From Desulfovibrio sp. UBA2564 (GTDB lineage: Bacteria > Desulfobacterota > Desulfovibrionia > Desulfovibrionales > Desulfovibrionaceae): a DNA stretch of 21,459 bases. The notes below the pieces were generated by a model. It searched no databases. It was not told the origin of the DNA and worked only from the letters and a program-made list of their open reading frames with translations. Shown piece by piece: positions 1-8,204 of the stretch (position 1 is the first letter of the stretch; each line of letters opens with the position of its first letter). A program made the position numbers and the translations under genes. Where the stretch lies: the NCBI GenBank assembly GCA_002340305.1, contig DDLU01000300.1, forward strand, positions 1 to 21,459. Reading direction: 5' to 3'.

Positions 1-90
1 AAAGGTTTTGGGATTCTTAAACCCTTTTGCAAAAAGTTTTAAGCCCCCGGAGGGATCGTCGGTAGACCCGCCGGAGGCATCAGGGGAGCA
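1..90. repeat. GC-rich intergenic repeat-like element upstream of flgK
   Basis: The leader contains two imperfect copies of a CCSGGAGGSATC-type motif, at 45-57 and 68-81. Before them lies an imperfect hairpin around 20-40, where a CCTTTT run faces an AAAAAG run. The core GCCGGAGGC (71-79) recurs inverted as GCCTCCGGC at 8185-8193, after the end of the minus-strand operon. From memory, similar GGTTTTGGGATTCTTAAACCC / GCCGGAGGC elements are dispersed between genes in Desulfovibrio-type genomes; only the internal duplication and the second core are visible here. No promoter for flgK is evident in these 95 bases, so transcription probably enters from upstream of the window. Confidence 0.4.
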
Positions 91-95
91 CAACC

Positions 96-2180
96 ATGCT
101 TGGCAATATTTTTTCCATAGGCCGCGGAGCCATGCAGAACGCCCAGACCGGGCTGACTGTTCATGGTAACAACGTAGCCAACTTGAAGACCCCCGGGTAC
201 CGTCGCAGGACCGTTATTCAGGACGAGAACATGTCGATCAGGGAAGGTCGCTGGTCCTACGGTACCGGGGCGTCCATTGATAGCATCAGACGTAACCTGT
301 CCCAGTTTCTTGAACGCGGCGTTCTGGACAAGAACCCCGAATTTGCCCGCTGGAGTGCTGAAGCCGGTAATCTCGGCATGGTCGAGAAATTTTTTGTGGA
401 GAGCAAAGATGCCGGGGTCAGTAAATCCATGTCCCAGATGTGGGCGGCGTGGCAGGCTTTGGCGAATGGTCCGCAATTGGGTGCTAACAGGGTGGCCCTT
501 GTAGGCGCGGCCCAGAAGTTTACAGCCAATCTTAATTCACTGGTAGGCGATCTGCGCCGCCAGCAGGATCTGATCACCAGTCACTTGAAACAGGAAGTGG
601 GCAAAGCCAATGATGCAATCAAGGAATTGGCTGAGCTTAATAAGCGGATTATTGCCAACCCCAATGACAATACTTTGCTGGACCGCAGGGATGTCGTTCT
701 GCGCGGTCTTTCTTCGCTGGTGGATATCAGTGTTCAGGAAGAGCCTTCGGGGCAGGTAATTGTTTCTCTTGGCGAAGGTCAGAAACTGGTTGAAGGCGAT
801 AAGGCCTTTGAACTCAAGTTTGAGCAGGGCGGGGTTCGGCCTTCGCTGGTTCCCGGTTCTCCGTTTAAAGACGAGCTGCATTTCAGTGGCAAATCCGGTG
901 AAGAACTGACCGTTCAAGTGGTCGGCGGCGGTAATGCCTCAGGTGCTGCTCCGGCTGCTCAGTTCAAGATCTCCCGTGACGGTGGTAAGACCTGGATCAC
1001 TAACCCGGACGGCAGTGAAAAACTGTTCAAGGCCGGAGGCCAGAATGATGCTGTAACAGTGGACGGCGTAAAGCTGTGGTTCGGTAAAGCGGGGCAGAGC
1101 ACCAACCCGGCAACCACCCAGCTGAAAAAAGGCGATCGCTTCACACTTACCCCAAAGACCGAAGTCCGGTGGTACCGTAACAGCTCCACTTCCGAATCCA
1201 TCAGTCCCCTTGCGGGAAATGATGGCGAACGCCGCTTGAAGGGCGGTTCCATTGCCGGATTGCTCCGTTCCCGTGACGAAAAAATCGGCTCCTATATCAA
1301 TAAACTGAACGCATTTGCCAAGTCCATAGCCTGGGAAGTCAACCGAGCCCATTCGCAGGGGGCAGGATTGGTCAACAATGCCAATATCATCGGAACCTAC
1401 GGTGTTAATGATAGCTCTGTTCCGCTGGCAAAGAGTAATTTGCCGTATGCGGATAAGATGATTGCGGGCAACTTCAGCATGGCTTTTTATAACGCCACAA
1501 CTGGGAAGAAAGTATCTGTTTCGGCTGTGGATTTTTCGTCCATTGCCCCGGGTAAAAAGAATTTTGATCCGGCAGTACATTCCCTCGAAAACGTTCGGGA
1601 CGCAATTAACGCCAGCTTTCCCGGTAAAGCACAGGCCGTGATTACCAACGGTAAGCTTTCCATCAAGGGAGTAGGAGATCACAGGTTCCAGTTCTCCAAC
1701 GATACAGGCGGAGTCCTCGCGGGGCTGGGCATCAACACTTTTTTCGAAGGTCATGATGCAGATTCCATCAAGGTTCATTCCGGCATTGCCGCTGACCCGT
1801 CAAAGATTGCAGCTGCCCATGTGAACGGCGCAGGGGAGGTTAACAAAGGGGATAATTCCACTGCCCGAACCATTGCCGCTTTAGCCGGGAAAAAGAACGT
1901 TAATTTCAAGGCCGGCGGAACTGTCAACGAGACCAGCTTTAACGATTTCTATTCCTCCCTTGTTGCCACAGTTGGATCGCATGCCGCTGATGCCAAGGCT
2001 AATATGTCCATCTCCCAGACAGTCCTGAAAGGGTTGGTGGATAAACAGGAATCTGTCGGCGGTGTCAACCTTGATGAAGAAATGAACCAGATCAGCAGCT
2101 ACCAGCGTTCATATCAGACAGCCGCACGGCTGATTAAAACCGCCGGCGAAATGTTCGATACATTGCTTGCTCTTAAGTAG
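96..2180 (+). CDS. flgK: Flagellar hook-associated protein 1 (FlgK), long form
   Basis: FlgK is the first hook-filament junction protein, exported through the flagellar type III system and assembled between hook and filament. The 694-residue protein has the rod/hook-type N-terminus (residues 1-38, with NNVANLKTPGY at 26-35). Its C-terminal helix, about 650-694, contains EEMNQISSYQRSYQTAARL; these are the two ends that form the conserved D0/D1 core. It is about 150 residues longer than the enterobacterial protein. A beta-rich insert at about 265-356 carries DGGKTW (295-300) and KKGDRFTLTPKT (344-355), and related modules occur in the neighbouring FlgL. The start at 96 is supported by GGGGAG seven bases upstream. 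The stop overlaps the ribosome-binding region of flgL nine bases later, so the two are probably co-translated. Confidence 0.95.
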   Translation: MLGNIFSIGRGAMQNAQTGLTVHGNNVANLKTPGYRRRTVIQDENMSIREGRWSYGTGASIDSIRRNLSQFLERGVLDKNPEFARWSAEAGNLGMVEKFFVESKDAGVSKSMSQMWAAWQALANGPQLGANRVALVGAAQKFTANLNSLVGDLRRQQDLITSHLKQEVGKANDAIKELAELNKRIIANPNDNTLLDRRDVVLRGLSSLVDISVQEEPSGQVIVSLGEGQKLVEGDKAFELKFEQGGVRPSLVPGSPFKDELHFSGKSGEELTVQVVGGGNASGAAPAAQFKISRDGGKTWITNPDGSEKLFKAGGQNDAVTVDGVKLWFGKAGQSTNPATTQLKKGDRFTLTPKTEVRWYRNSSTSESISPLAGNDGERRLKGGSIAGLLRSRDEKIGSYINKLNAFAKSIAWEVNRAHSQGAGLVNNANIIGTYGVNDSSVPLAKSNLPYADKMIAGNFSMAFYNATTGKKVSVSAVDFSSIAPGKKNFDPAVHSLENVRDAINASFPGKAQAVITNGKLSIKGVGDHRFQFSNDTGGVLAGLGINTFFEGHDADSIKVHSGIAADPSKIAAAHVNGAGEVNKGDNSTARTIAALAGKKNVNFKAGGTVNETSFNDFYSSLVATVGSHAADAKANMSISQTVLKGLVDKQESVGGVNLDEEMNQISSYQRSYQTAARLIKTAGEMFDTLLALK

Positions 2181-2189
2181 GGGGCCGAG

Positions 2190-3680
2190 ATGAGAATTTC
2201 CACTAATCAGATTTTCAACATGTCGCTTTACAACCTCAACTCAGCCATGAGCCGTATGGCCGAGGCGCAGATGCGCAACTCTGCGCAGAAGCGGGTTCTT
2301 GTCCCTTCTGATGATCCGGCTGCCATGGGCGGAATCATCAACTGCCGCTCTTTCGGCTTGGAAACCAAGCAGTTCATCAAAAATATTAAGACTGCGACCA
2401 GCTGGTTGACTCTTGCTGATGGCGTACTGCAACAGACCAGTACCGATATCGGACGCATCAAGACTTTGGCAGAACAGGCTGCCACCGGAACCCTGACCGC
2501 AGAACAGCGCCGTTCCATCGGTCAGAATCTGCGTGGGATTCTGGGCAACCTGCTCAATAAATCCAACACCGAGTTCGGCGGTAAATCAATTTTTGCCGGG
2601 CATAAACTGGATACCAATGCCTACGAGCAGGTGCTTTCCGCCACGACAACCGATCCCAACCTTCCTGCTGGCAGCGTAGTCGCTGTTAAAGGAGCATCGG
2701 ATACTTCGGTTGATGTGCGTTTCACTTCCGGCGGTACTGTGGGAACCGATTCCATCACTTACAAATACAGCTCCGACGGCGGTAAGACTTGGAAAAACGG
2801 GACTCTTGGGCCGGGGAAGACCAAACTTGATCTCGGACCTAATTCTGTAGAGTTGAAAAACGGGACTCCGGTCACTGAACATAATGACAAAGGTGGTACC
2901 CGGATCATCGTGCGTCCGGCTCTTCAATATAAAGGTGATGATAATGACGAAATCAAAGTAACCAAATACGGGGATACTCAGGTCAATACCGCTGTGGACG
3001 GTAAATTTAAAAGTGATGTGCTGGTGCGTATTGATAATAACGGGGATGTGAATACCCCGCCGATTACCTATTCCTACAGCCTTGATAACGGGGCCAGCTG
3101 GGTGCACTCAAATGTTTCCGCTGACAACCGCCTTGAAGTTCCCGGAGGCAGTCTGACTCTTTCTTCCGGGGCAGGCTCAACCATTAGCAAGGGCGATCAG
3201 TTTGTAATCCGTCCGAACACCGCTGATTTGCGCCTTGATATCTCTCAGAGTCGTTCCATTCGGGTTAACAACGTGGGTAAGGAAATCTTCGGGGGAATTT
3301 ATACCAAACCCGGCGATGCAAACCCGACTCCTTCCCCTGACGACAAAAGCAGCAACCTCTTCGAAACACTGGGCAGGCTCATCGGCTACGTGGAAACCAA
3401 CGATAAGAAAGGCATCGGGGAATGCGTAGCCGAGTTGAAAAAGGTTCATGAGCATGTGGAAATGAGAGCCGCAGAGATCGGGGCGCGCATGAACCGAGCC
3501 GCCAGTGCGGAGAAGCTTGCTGACATTCGCAAGGATAACAATACCGCCTTACTTAGCAGACTTGAGGATGCTGATTTGGGTGAATTGCTCAGTGAATTGA
3601 ACCAGAGCAAGCTTATTTATGAGGCTGTCGCCCGTTCTTCAAAGATGATTAGCGATATGTCCATCCTTAACTACATGTAA
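2190..3680 (+). CDS. flgL: Flagellar hook-associated protein 3 (FlgL), long form
   Basis: FlgL is the second hook-filament junction protein and has a flagellin-like fold. The N-terminal helix begins MRISTNQIFNMSLYNLNSAM and includes the flagellin-type LVPSDDPAAMGG at 37-48. The C-terminal helical part (about 415-496) ends with LIYEAVARSSKMISDMSILNYM-like flagellin residues. At 496 residues it is well above the roughly 300 of enterobacterial FlgL. The extra length includes two tandem beta-rich modules, about 174-243 and 276-343. Each has an ITYxYSxDxGxxW core, and the second ends KGDQFVIRP. A GGGGG run beside the flgK stop gives the ribosome-binding site. The stop is 12 bases before fliD, preceded by GGGAG, so the three genes read as one transcript. 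Confidence 0.94.
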   Translation: MRISTNQIFNMSLYNLNSAMSRMAEAQMRNSAQKRVLVPSDDPAAMGGIINCRSFGLETKQFIKNIKTATSWLTLADGVLQQTSTDIGRIKTLAEQAATGTLTAEQRRSIGQNLRGILGNLLNKSNTEFGGKSIFAGHKLDTNAYEQVLSATTTDPNLPAGSVVAVKGASDTSVDVRFTSGGTVGTDSITYKYSSDGGKTWKNGTLGPGKTKLDLGPNSVELKNGTPVTEHNDKGGTRIIVRPALQYKGDDNDEIKVTKYGDTQVNTAVDGKFKSDVLVRIDNNGDVNTPPITYSYSLDNGASWVHSNVSADNRLEVPGGSLTLSSGAGSTISKGDQFVIRPNTADLRLDISQSRSIRVNNVGKEIFGGIYTKPGDANPTPSPDDKSSNLFETLGRLIGYVETNDKKGIGECVAELKKVHEHVEMRAAEIGARMNRAASAEKLADIRKDNNTALLSRLEDADLGELLSELNQSKLIYEAVARSSKMISDMSILNYM

Positions 3681-3692
3681 GGGAGTGCAGTC

Positions 3693-5432
3693 ATGGCAGA
3701 TATAGGTAAAGTAGGTGCTCAGGTTTCCACAGCTGGAACATCATCAGGCTATTGGTCCGGGCAGACAAAGTTCGAGAAATTGGGCAACGGTACTGATTTT
3801 GGTGAGATTGTTAAGAATACAATTAAACAGCAGGGTTTTCATCAGCGCAGGCTGAAGAATTGGAAGTCTCAGTGGGAACAGAAGCAGAAGAGTCTTAAAG
3901 AAGTTAATACCAAAATGAATGAGTTGAGCACCTCGCTCAAGAAGATGGATACCATCGGTAAATTCATGGGTAGGGTGACGTCTTCCTCTGATTCCAACTC
4001 GGTCACTGCTGTTGCAGACAGTACAGCGCCTACTTCACCATACAAGGTTGAAGTAAATCAGCTGGCCCGTAACGATATCTGGACATCCACAACCGGATTT
4101 GCCGCTGAAACGACTGTGGTTTCTCCTGCTGCCAGCAAGATCAGCCTCAGCTGTGGCGGGAAGACAGCGAATATTGATGTCCCGGCTGGAACTACCGTTC
4201 AGGGACTGGTCAAAATGCTCAACGCCACCACTGAATTAAAAGGTAATGTGCAGGTGGAGGCGATTAAAACCGGAAGCGAATTCCGTCTGAAGTTTAGTAG
4301 TTTGAAAATGGGTGAGAGTAACCGCATTACTTTTAATGCCGGAACAACTCTTACCGCTCTAACCCCTGCAAATATGACCAATTTGCAGGAGGGTCAGAAT
4401 TCCAAGATCAAGATCGACGGATTTCCCGAAGGGGCAGGTAATTGGATTGAGCGTGATACCAACACAGTTACTGACGGTTCCAAGGGATTGACTCTGACTT
4501 TGAAGAAAAAGACTTCACCTGATTCGGTCATCATTAACGTAAATACTGATACCGATAAGATTATTGAGAACGTGCGGGAGTTCGTTAAGCAGGTTAATGT
4601 CGTGCGTCAGGCTCTGCGCGATATTTCCAAAGTTGATACCACAAAAGATAAGAACAAAGGTTCGGTTCTTACCGGTAACTACGGGGTTCAGCTTGCTGCC
4701 CACAGATTCAAGGATATAACCGCTACCAAGGGTAGGGGGTTTAATAATTTTGATAGCGCCACCGGAGCCGGGGACAAATACAATACACTGCGTACTCTTG
4801 GTATTGAAACGGAAACCAGCCAGAGTTCTCCGAATTTCGGTTTGCTGAAAATTGATGAAGAGAAATTTCAAAAAGCCATGAAGGATGATCCTGATGGAGT
4901 CGCAAAGCTGTTTTCCGCAGACTATGAGACCAACACCAGCTCTCCGAACTTTACAATTAAATCCGTAATTAAAGGTGTGACCAAGCCCGGAACTCACGAG
5001 GTCTCCTATACAGTTGCCGGGGGCAAGATTACTTCAGCCACCATCAACGGCAAAGCAGCTCGAATTAATGGCTGGGAAATTACAGCTGATGATATGTCCG
5101 GCTTGGGGCTGGCTATCCGGGTAGATAACAAGAATGACGGAGCATATACCGGGACCGCAGGCATTAAGGCGGGGAAAACAATTGAAATGATTGAAACCTT
5201 GAAGGATATGACCAACGCCAAGACCGGTATCCTGAACATCATCAGTGAGAATTACAGTGGTATTATCAAAAACATTGACAAGAAACTTGATTATGAAAAG
5301 ACCAGATTGGAAAGGTTGGAGCGAACACTGAAAGCAAAGTATGCCCGTCTTGATGCCGTCCTCGGGAAATATGGCGGCAAGATGAAGATGTTGCAAGGGC
5401 AGATCGCTAAATTGGGTAGTGCTAAGGAATAA
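3693..5432 (+). CDS. fliD: Flagellar filament cap protein (FliD/HAP2)
   Basis: FliD caps the growing filament and folds flagellin subunits at the tip. The 579-residue protein has an N-terminal helical region (about 35-90, charged coiled coil) followed by the FliD_N beta region; PYKVEVNQLARNDIW near 110-125 is typical. The C-terminal FliD_C region (about 270-560) includes the TLGIETE stretch and an alternating charged coiled coil, IDKKLDYEKTRLERLERTLK. The C-terminal end, GGKMKMLQGQIAKLG, is a normal FliD terminus. GGGAG is seven bases upstream of the ATG. It is the last gene of the flgK-flgL-fliD run. No clear intrinsic terminator follows, only an AT-rich 144-base gap that contains the next gene's promoter. 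Confidence 0.93.
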   Translation: MADIGKVGAQVSTAGTSSGYWSGQTKFEKLGNGTDFGEIVKNTIKQQGFHQRRLKNWKSQWEQKQKSLKEVNTKMNELSTSLKKMDTIGKFMGRVTSSSDSNSVTAVADSTAPTSPYKVEVNQLARNDIWTSTTGFAAETTVVSPAASKISLSCGGKTANIDVPAGTTVQGLVKMLNATTELKGNVQVEAIKTGSEFRLKFSSLKMGESNRITFNAGTTLTALTPANMTNLQEGQNSKIKIDGFPEGAGNWIERDTNTVTDGSKGLTLTLKKKTSPDSVIINVNTDTDKIIENVREFVKQVNVVRQALRDISKVDTTKDKNKGSVLTGNYGVQLAAHRFKDITATKGRGFNNFDSATGAGDKYNTLRTLGIETETSQSSPNFGLLKIDEEKFQKAMKDDPDGVAKLFSADYETNTSSPNFTIKSVIKGVTKPGTHEVSYTVAGGKITSATINGKAARINGWEITADDMSGLGLAIRVDNKNDGAYTGTAGIKAGKTIEMIETLKDMTNAKTGILNIISENYSGIIKNIDKKLDYEKTRLERLERTLKAKYARLDAVLGKYGGKMKMLQGQIAKLGSAKE

Positions 5433-5549
5433 AGACGGTTTTGCCATTAATGTTTATCGTCCGGTGCCTATTTACATAAATGTGAATGTTAAAAATGACG
5501 TGGTCTGTGTAATATATTGAAATAAATGTGTATATTTTAAAGTGAATGA

Positions 5550-5565
5550 TGGCATTGACCTTGCT
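5550..5565 (+). promoter_or_regulatory. Putative sigma-54 (-24/-12) promoter of the activator gene
   Basis: The sequence TGGCATTGACCTTGCT has the GG and GC dinucleotides exactly 10 bases apart, matching the TGGCAC-N5-TTGC consensus. By normal sigma-54 geometry the transcription start falls at about 5576, one base before the ATG at 5577. This implies self-activation of the regulator or control by another bacterial enhancer-binding protein. It also implies a leaderless message, unless translation starts further downstream. The AT-rich region 5460-5545 could hold enhancer sites, but I see no clean dyad. Confidence 0.5.
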
Positions 5566-5576
5566 TTACTTCAAAT

Positions 5577-7169
5577 ATGTATCCTTCATTGCACGGACTT
5601 AAACTTTCAGCGTTGAAGGCTGTTTGCCAAGCCATAGAGCAAGCGCTTGATCTGGAGTCCGCCTTGGACGGAGTGCTCAGCATACTTTCTGAAAATCTGA
5701 GCATGAACCGGGCGACAGTGACCCTCTACGACCCGAAAACAAAGCAGCTTTCAATCACCGTATCCCACGGGCTTTCCCCAGAGGAAAAACAACATGGTAT
5801 TTACCGTTTGGATGAAGGTGTAACCGGACGTATTTTTCAGGCTGGTGAACCGTATCTTGTTCCTGATACCAGCAGGGAGCCTCTTTTTCTTTATGAAACC
5901 GGCGACCGCAAGGGAGAGCGGCCTATGACCGGATTTATTGGGGTGCCAATCATTCTGCATAGTGAACCCATCGGGTTGTTGAATGTGGACCGTATCTTTA
6001 CTGATGAAATAGCATTGGAAGAAGATATCGATTTTCTTGAAATTGTGGCTACTTTTATCGGGCAATTTATCAGTCTCAACGCAAAGATTATTGAGCGTGA
6101 GGCTGTGCTGAAGCGCGAAAACACCTCTCTCAAATATCAAATATATCAAAAGGACAAAGCCCCTTACATTGTCGGGAAGAGCTCGGCTATGGTTGAGGTT
6201 CAACGTCAACTGGAAAAAGTGGCTCCTACTAAGGCCACCGTACTTTTATTAGGTGAGTCCGGTGTTGGTAAGACGCTTATGGCTAAGATCATCCACAAGC
6301 TTTCCGATCGCAGCAAGCACCCGTTTATAAAAGTCAATTGTGCTTCCACTCCTGAAAGTCTTCTTGAATCGGAACTTTTCGGGAATGATAAAGACCTATT
6401 TACAGGCTCCGTATCTATTCGTCAGGGCCGTTTTGAGGAAGCTGACGGTGGTACAATTTTTCTTGATGAAATTGCTGAATTTCCCATGGCATTGCAAGCC
6501 AGATTGTTACGGGTATTGCAGGAAAAAGAGCTTGCGCGGATCGGTTCGAACAAGCCCCGCAGTATCGATGTGCGTATCCTCGCAGCCAGCAACCGGGATT
6601 TAGGTACTCTGGTGGAGCGCAATGAATTTCGTTTGGATTTATATTACCGCTTAAATATTTTCCCCATAACCGTGCCTCCATTGCGTGAGCGCAAAGAGGA
6701 TATCACTGGACTGCTTAATCATTTTATCCAAAAGATGGCTGATGATTATGGGCGGAAGATGTTTTTCACCCCGGCGGCTTTGGATGCATTAATGATTTAC
6801 GATTGGCCGGGTAATGCGCGTGAAATTCAAGAATTACTGGAACGGCTGGTGATCATGTCAGATTCTGAATACATAACCCTCGAATTTCTTAAGTCTTACC
6901 TTGCCCCGGGCCAGCGGTGTGTAAGTGGACGTTCCGGTCGGGTTTGCAGTCCTGCATCAAATGATGCGATGCCGCACAGCACATCCCTTAAGGAAGTTGA
7001 GCGCAATGAAGTCGTTGCCGCCTTGGAGCGCAACGGCTGGATTCAGTACAAGGCCGCCGAAGCCCTAGGGCTTTCCGCCAGACAGATGGGGTACCGGGTC
7101 AAGCGCTATGGTCTTGAATCCATGATTGCGGAAGGGCGTGCCCGGCTGCGGGAGATGAGGAAGAGCTAA
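5577..7169 (+). CDS. NifA-type sigma-54-dependent transcriptional activator (GAF, AAA+, Fis HTH)
   Basis: This is a bacterial enhancer-binding protein that would remodel sigma-54 RNA polymerase. A GAF sensor spans about 20-170 and the AAA+ domain about 195-430. Visible motifs are Walker A GESGVGKT (226-233), Walker B FLDE (295-298), sensor I AASNRDL (336-342), arginine-finger region LYYRLNIFP (355-363) and WPGNAREIQ (410-418). The sigma-54 contact loop, normally GAFTGA, reads DLFTGS (273-278), so only FTG is kept. The linker before the HTH has a Cys pair, C448 and C457. The Fis-type HTH (about 475-515) has the NifA-like AAEALGLSARQMGYRVKR. No ribosome-binding site precedes the ATG. Alternatives are TTG codons at 5589 and 5613, also without a good site. 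No nif gene is nearby, so the target is unknown; flagellar, envelope or operon control are all possible. Confidence 0.85.
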   Translation: MYPSLHGLKLSALKAVCQAIEQALDLESALDGVLSILSENLSMNRATVTLYDPKTKQLSITVSHGLSPEEKQHGIYRLDEGVTGRIFQAGEPYLVPDTSREPLFLYETGDRKGERPMTGFIGVPIILHSEPIGLLNVDRIFTDEIALEEDIDFLEIVATFIGQFISLNAKIIEREAVLKRENTSLKYQIYQKDKAPYIVGKSSAMVEVQRQLEKVAPTKATVLLLGESGVGKTLMAKIIHKLSDRSKHPFIKVNCASTPESLLESELFGNDKDLFTGSVSIRQGRFEEADGGTIFLDEIAEFPMALQARLLRVLQEKELARIGSNKPRSIDVRILAASNRDLGTLVERNEFRLDLYYRLNIFPITVPPLRERKEDITGLLNHFIQKMADDYGRKMFFTPAALDALMIYDWPGNAREIQELLERLVIMSDSEYITLEFLKSYLAPGQRCVSGRSGRVCSPASNDAMPHSTSLKEVERNEVVAALERNGWIQYKAAEALGLSARQMGYRVKRYGLESMIAEGRARLREMRKS

Positions 7170-7176
7170 CATTCCA

Positions 7177-7208
7177 TAAAAATAAAAATCACCGCAATTT
7201 GCAGGGAT
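7177..7208 (-). terminator. Rho-independent terminator of the secreted-protein gene
   Basis: On the minus strand ATCCCTGC pairs with GCGGTGAT around an AAATT loop (8-base stem with one mismatch and one G-T pair). It is followed by TTTTTATTTTT. The hairpin starts eight bases after the stop of the minus-strand gene at 7217. It lies in the convergent gap after the plus-strand activator and may partly serve that gene too. Confidence 0.6.
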
Positions 7209-7216
7209 CTCCGTTT

Positions 7217-8080
7217 TTAGTGGTGGCAAGCCTTAAAGGGTTTACCCTTATAGCTGTATTCCCAAGATTCCCGGAGTAGAATCTGTCGCGATTCAGGAAA
7301 TTCAACCTGAATAATAACATCATGCCGTCCTTCCGGGTGAGTCCAGATAGCACTGCCGCCACCCCATTTTTGGGGGATTTCCATAACTATCGTTTTTACT
7401 TCGTCAGTAGGGCGCCAGTGTTTAAGTACCTTTCCATCGAAAATTGCCCGTCCATCAGGTAAGATAACAACGGAAGCACCAAATGGAGCTTTCCAGAGTC
7501 CCCAAGCCCAGCACCCACCGATATTTTTGAAACTTCCGCTGGTTCCCGCATTCTTGGGGGAATCGTAAGGAGTATCTTCCTTGCTTCTTTCTTCAGGGAA
7601 ATTCCATGTTTGCAAGGAATGCCTGACCATTCTCTCGGCTTCGCGATCAGATTCCGGGTAGCTGCCCTGAAAGATGTAATTCACACCGTTATGACTACTG
7701 GCTGCCAGCAGCGATTCGATGGATTTGTTGTCTGATTTACCTTGGTATTCGCGAAAGATTGCCGGAGCACCGGAAACATTTCCTTTCCGTTCGGAAACCA
7801 TACTTTGCAGTGGATATCCCTGCTGTCCCAAGGCATTAGTCCAATTGTTGAGCAGTTTATCAAGCGCAATCTGTTTTCCGGGAGTGACGTAGAGCTCCAC
7901 ACTGGAGTCCAGTGCCGGGGAAATACATTGCTTAATGCGGTTGTACCCACGGGCAACCTGATTGTCGCTCCAGCCGGGAGGGCAGTTAACACCTTTGGCT
8001 ACATCGTCTGCATTAGCGGATGTTATACCGAAAAGTGTAAGTATGGATAAAAGTAGGATGGCTCTGCTGATTTTTTTCAT
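7217..8080 (-). CDS. Secreted protein of unknown function
   Basis: I do not recognise the family. The chosen start gives 287 residues beginning MKKISRAILLLSILTLFG, a classical Sec signal peptide with likely cleavage after SANA. The start is supported by GGAG six bases upstream of the ATG at 8080. The frame stays open upstream to 8323, but that extension has no signal-like or conserved look and would place an internal signal peptide. The mature part has four cysteines: a CPPGW near the N-terminus, QCIS, GGCWAWGLW in the middle, and KACHH at the very C-terminus. Its C-terminal half is rich in aromatic residues and probably beta-structured. It is probably periplasmic, transcribed on its own, convergent with the activator and downstream of the lipid operon. 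Function cannot be assigned from sequence. Confidence 0.75.
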   Translation of the reverse strand: MKKISRAILLLSILTLFGITSANADDVAKGVNCPPGWSDNQVARGYNRIKQCISPALDSSVELYVTPGKQIALDKLLNNWTNALGQQGYPLQSMVSERKGNVSGAPAIFREYQGKSDNKSIESLLAASSHNGVNYIFQGSYPESDREAERMVRHSLQTWNFPEERSKEDTPYDSPKNAGTSGSFKNIGGCWAWGLWKAPFGASVVILPDGRAIFDGKVLKHWRPTDEVKTIVMEIPQKWGGGSAIWTHPEGRHDVIIQVEFPESRQILLRESWEYSYKGKPFKACHH

Positions 8081-8097
8081 TTTACGCTCCGATCTAT

Positions 8098-8126
8098 GTT
8101 TATTTAAACGTAATCTTTTTTTCAAA
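8098..8126 (-). promoter_or_regulatory. Possible sigma-70-type promoter for the secreted-protein gene
   Basis: On the minus strand TTGAAA (8126-8121) is followed after 17 bases by TAAACA (8103-8098). This would place transcription about 10-15 bases upstream of the GGAG ribosome-binding site. The -10 match is weak, so this is a candidate only. Confidence 0.3.
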
Positions 8127-8159
8127 ATATTGCTAGAAAAGAGCTCTGAAGATAATATT

Positions 8160-8181
8160 AACCACGTTGTTTCCGTTGGTT
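8160..8181 (-). terminator. Weak hairpin at the end of the lipid/polyene operon
   Basis: On the minus strand AACCAACG pairs with CGTGGTT (7 pairs, one bulged A) around a short loop. AATATTATC follows, AT-rich but without a true T-run. It sits 23 bases after the stop of the last operon gene. Termination may be partial, leaving read-through into the secreted-protein gene possible. Confidence 0.35.
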
Positions 8182-8204
8182 GAAGCCTCCGGCAAACATT
8201 ATTT

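Noticed and set aside
939..1778. A 279-codon open frame on the minus strand inside flgK
   Set aside because: It lies wholly within a clear FlgK coding region in the other direction, with no recognisable domain, signal or ribosome-binding site. It is an antisense shadow.
5433..5549. A terminator after fliD
   Set aside because: GACG and CGTC near 5434-5470 could pair, but the loop is very long and no T-run follows.
5577..7169. Calling the activator NifA of nitrogen fixation
   Set aside because: Only the domain layout and HTH style match NifA. No nif genes are present, and the GAFTGA loop differs, so a specific nif role is not supported.
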